A stretch of 7,357 nucleotides of DNA from Clostridia bacterium (GTDB lineage: Bacteria; Bacillota; DSM-16504; Desulfitibacterales; Desulfitibacteraceae), in the NCBI GenBank assembly GCA_018333845.1, contig JAGXSK010000064.1, positions 1 to 7,357 on the forward strand. Reading direction: 5' to 3'. The first letter of the stretch is position 1, and every line of letters begins with the position of its first letter. The translations under genes were made by a program, and so were the position numbers. Under the pieces are notes generated by a model. That model worked only from the letters and a program-made list of their open reading frames with translations. It had not been told where the DNA came from and did not search any database. Below are positions 6,577 through 7,357 of this stretch, one piece after another.

Positions 6577-6623
6577 AACCCCTGGCAATTCATATTAAAT
6601 GCCAGGGGTTATAATTATTTTTT
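6577..6623. terminator. Bidirectional intrinsic terminator between convergent genes
   Basis: A perfect 11-base-pair inverted repeat (arms 6577-6587 and 6600-6610, AACCCCTGGCA/TGCCAGGGGTT) with a 12-base loop. On the minus strand a T run follows directly, so it ends the opine-dehydrogenase-like gene well. On the plus strand the T run (6618-6623) comes after a 7-base gap, so it is a weaker terminator for the regulator. It begins 14 bases after the regulator stop and ends next to the opposing gene's stop, which the 3' tail slightly overlaps. Confidence 0.85.
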
Positions 6624-7357
6624 ATCTGTGTAAACTCCTTCATGAAGGTACTTTAACATTTCTTCATTGGTCATATGGCCTAACCCCAAGTAATCCAAAG
6701 TATATCCCTCTTCATAAAAATCTCTCTCCAAAATAGCTGACGCCAAATTTATCATAGAATCAATAACTGGGGTTCTTATTCCAAAGCGCTTACCCAACTC
6801 ATGATATACGTGGCAGCCAACAGGAACATCTTCTGTTATGTATCTGTTGTCCATGGTAAATGGGCCTGTTCCAAACTGGATTGGATCCTGCTGGTCAAAG
6901 GGAATTACATAATCCATTCCCATATATTCACAACCTAGTATATTTTCTCTTGAGAAAAACTGCTTCCTTTCAAATTCTTGAATTCCAACTCCCATGGCCT
7001 TTGCAAGCTTACACTGCTCCTGATAAAAGGAATATTGTACCTGGGAAATTGAGGGACAGTATGCATGGGAATAAATTGAGTACTTGTATTTGTCTTCTCC
7101 AAATATCACACCAAAGTTTTCCATTACGCCAACACCTAAAATAGTACCAGGGCAATGTAATACTGGGTTTACATTGCTAAAACCTATATCCATTACTGTG
7201 TCCCCACCAACTGGACCATCTCCATAAGTTACTGCATCCATACAGGGCATGTACTTTGTACTTTCAAGAAAATCTGCCTGATCGGTTGATGGTAATGATG
7301 CACCTCTAAGGGTAATTGCACGATAATAAGCTCGAACACTTGGCAGTACCACTCCAC
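6615..7357 (-). CDS. Octopine/nopaline (opine) dehydrogenase family protein, C-terminal part, runs off right edge
   Basis: About 247 C-terminal residues are visible; the frame stays open to the window edge, and the N-terminal Rossmann NAD(P)-binding domain and true start lie to the right. The visible part matches the family's C-terminal domain (PF02317). Numbered from the GTG codon at 7352, the catalytic histidine fits H66 in NVNPVLHCPGT, and R193 and D198 in GIRTPVIDSM have the Arg-x4-Asp spacing known from Arthrobacter CENDH. The ending LDYLGLGHMTNEEMLKYLHEG is also typical. Family members join an amino acid to a 2-oxo acid with NAD(P)H, or run in reverse to cleave secondary amines; many clostridial homologues are uncharacterised. 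The gene converges on the regulator and shares its terminator, so it is not part of the sigma-54 operon, and its promoter is outside the window. A role in handling N-substituted amino acids made by the operon is plausible but unproven. Confidence 0.85.
   Translation of the reverse strand, partial: GVVLPSVRAYYRAITLRGASLPSTDQADFLESTKYMPCMDAVTYGDGPVGGDTVMDIGFSNVNPVLHCPGTILGVGVMENFGVIFGEDKYKYSIYSHAYCPSISQVQYSFYQEQCKLAKAMGVGIQEFERKQFFSRENILGCEYMGMDYVIPFDQQDPIQFGTGPFTMDNRYITEDVPVGCHVYHELGKRFGIRTPVIDSMINLASAILERDFYEEGYTLDYLGLGHMTNEEMLKYLHEGVYTDKK

Noticed and set aside
6860..7144. Plus-strand open frame of 94 codons inside the opine-dehydrogenase-like gene
   Set aside because: Antisense to a conserved catalytic domain, with no supporting motif.
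1..7357. CRISPR array, insertion sequence, tRNA or rRNA genes
   Set aside because: No spaced direct repeats, transposase motifs, terminal inverted repeats or structural RNA signatures were seen on either strand.

Overview
The window looks like accessory metabolic DNA from an anaerobic, moderately AT-rich Gram-positive bacterium, probably a clostridial Firmicute. The evidence is strong GGAGG-type ribosome binding sites, a RocR/PrdR-like sigma-54 activator, a non-pyrrolysine MttB-family methyltransferase, a proline-racemase-family enzyme and a molybdopterin oxidoreductase. The species cannot be named from the sequence.

Layout from left to right. (1) Positions 1-527, minus strand: the first ~175 codons of a Mo/W-bis-MGD oxidoreductase, which continues off the left edge and has its own candidate promoter. 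(2) Positions 592-627: a strong intrinsic terminator reading leftward. (3) Positions 672-4780, minus strand: a tight three-gene operon in the order MttB-family methyltransferase, BCCT transporter, proline-racemase-family enzyme, with gaps of 27 and 23 bases. (4) Positions 4781-5134: a divergent control region. It holds a near-consensus sigma-54 (-24/-12) promoter facing the operon and, about 85 bases upstream of the predicted transcription start, a perfect 9+7+9 palindrome that looks like an enhancer site. (5) Positions 5135-6562, plus strand: a PAS / AAA+ / Fis-HTH sigma-54 activator, probably the regulator of that promoter. (6) Positions 6577-6623: a two-way terminator between convergent genes. 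(7) Positions 6615-7357, minus strand: the C-terminal part of an octopine/nopaline (opine) dehydrogenase family protein, which enters from the right edge.

Working model (inference): the PAS regulator senses a metabolite and, with sigma-54 RNA polymerase, switches on a cassette that imports a quaternary-amine (betaine) compound through the BCCT carrier. The MttB-like enzyme then demethylates it to a corrinoid carrier protein, and the two-cysteine racemase/epimerase acts on a proline-type product. Proline betaine or hydroxyproline betaine is the simplest substrate that links all three genes. The corrinoid protein, its reductive activator and the tetrahydrofolate-side methyltransferase are not in the window and must be elsewhere. 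The flanking opine-dehydrogenase-like and molybdopterin enzymes may process the demethylated amine, but nothing in the sequence proves the link.
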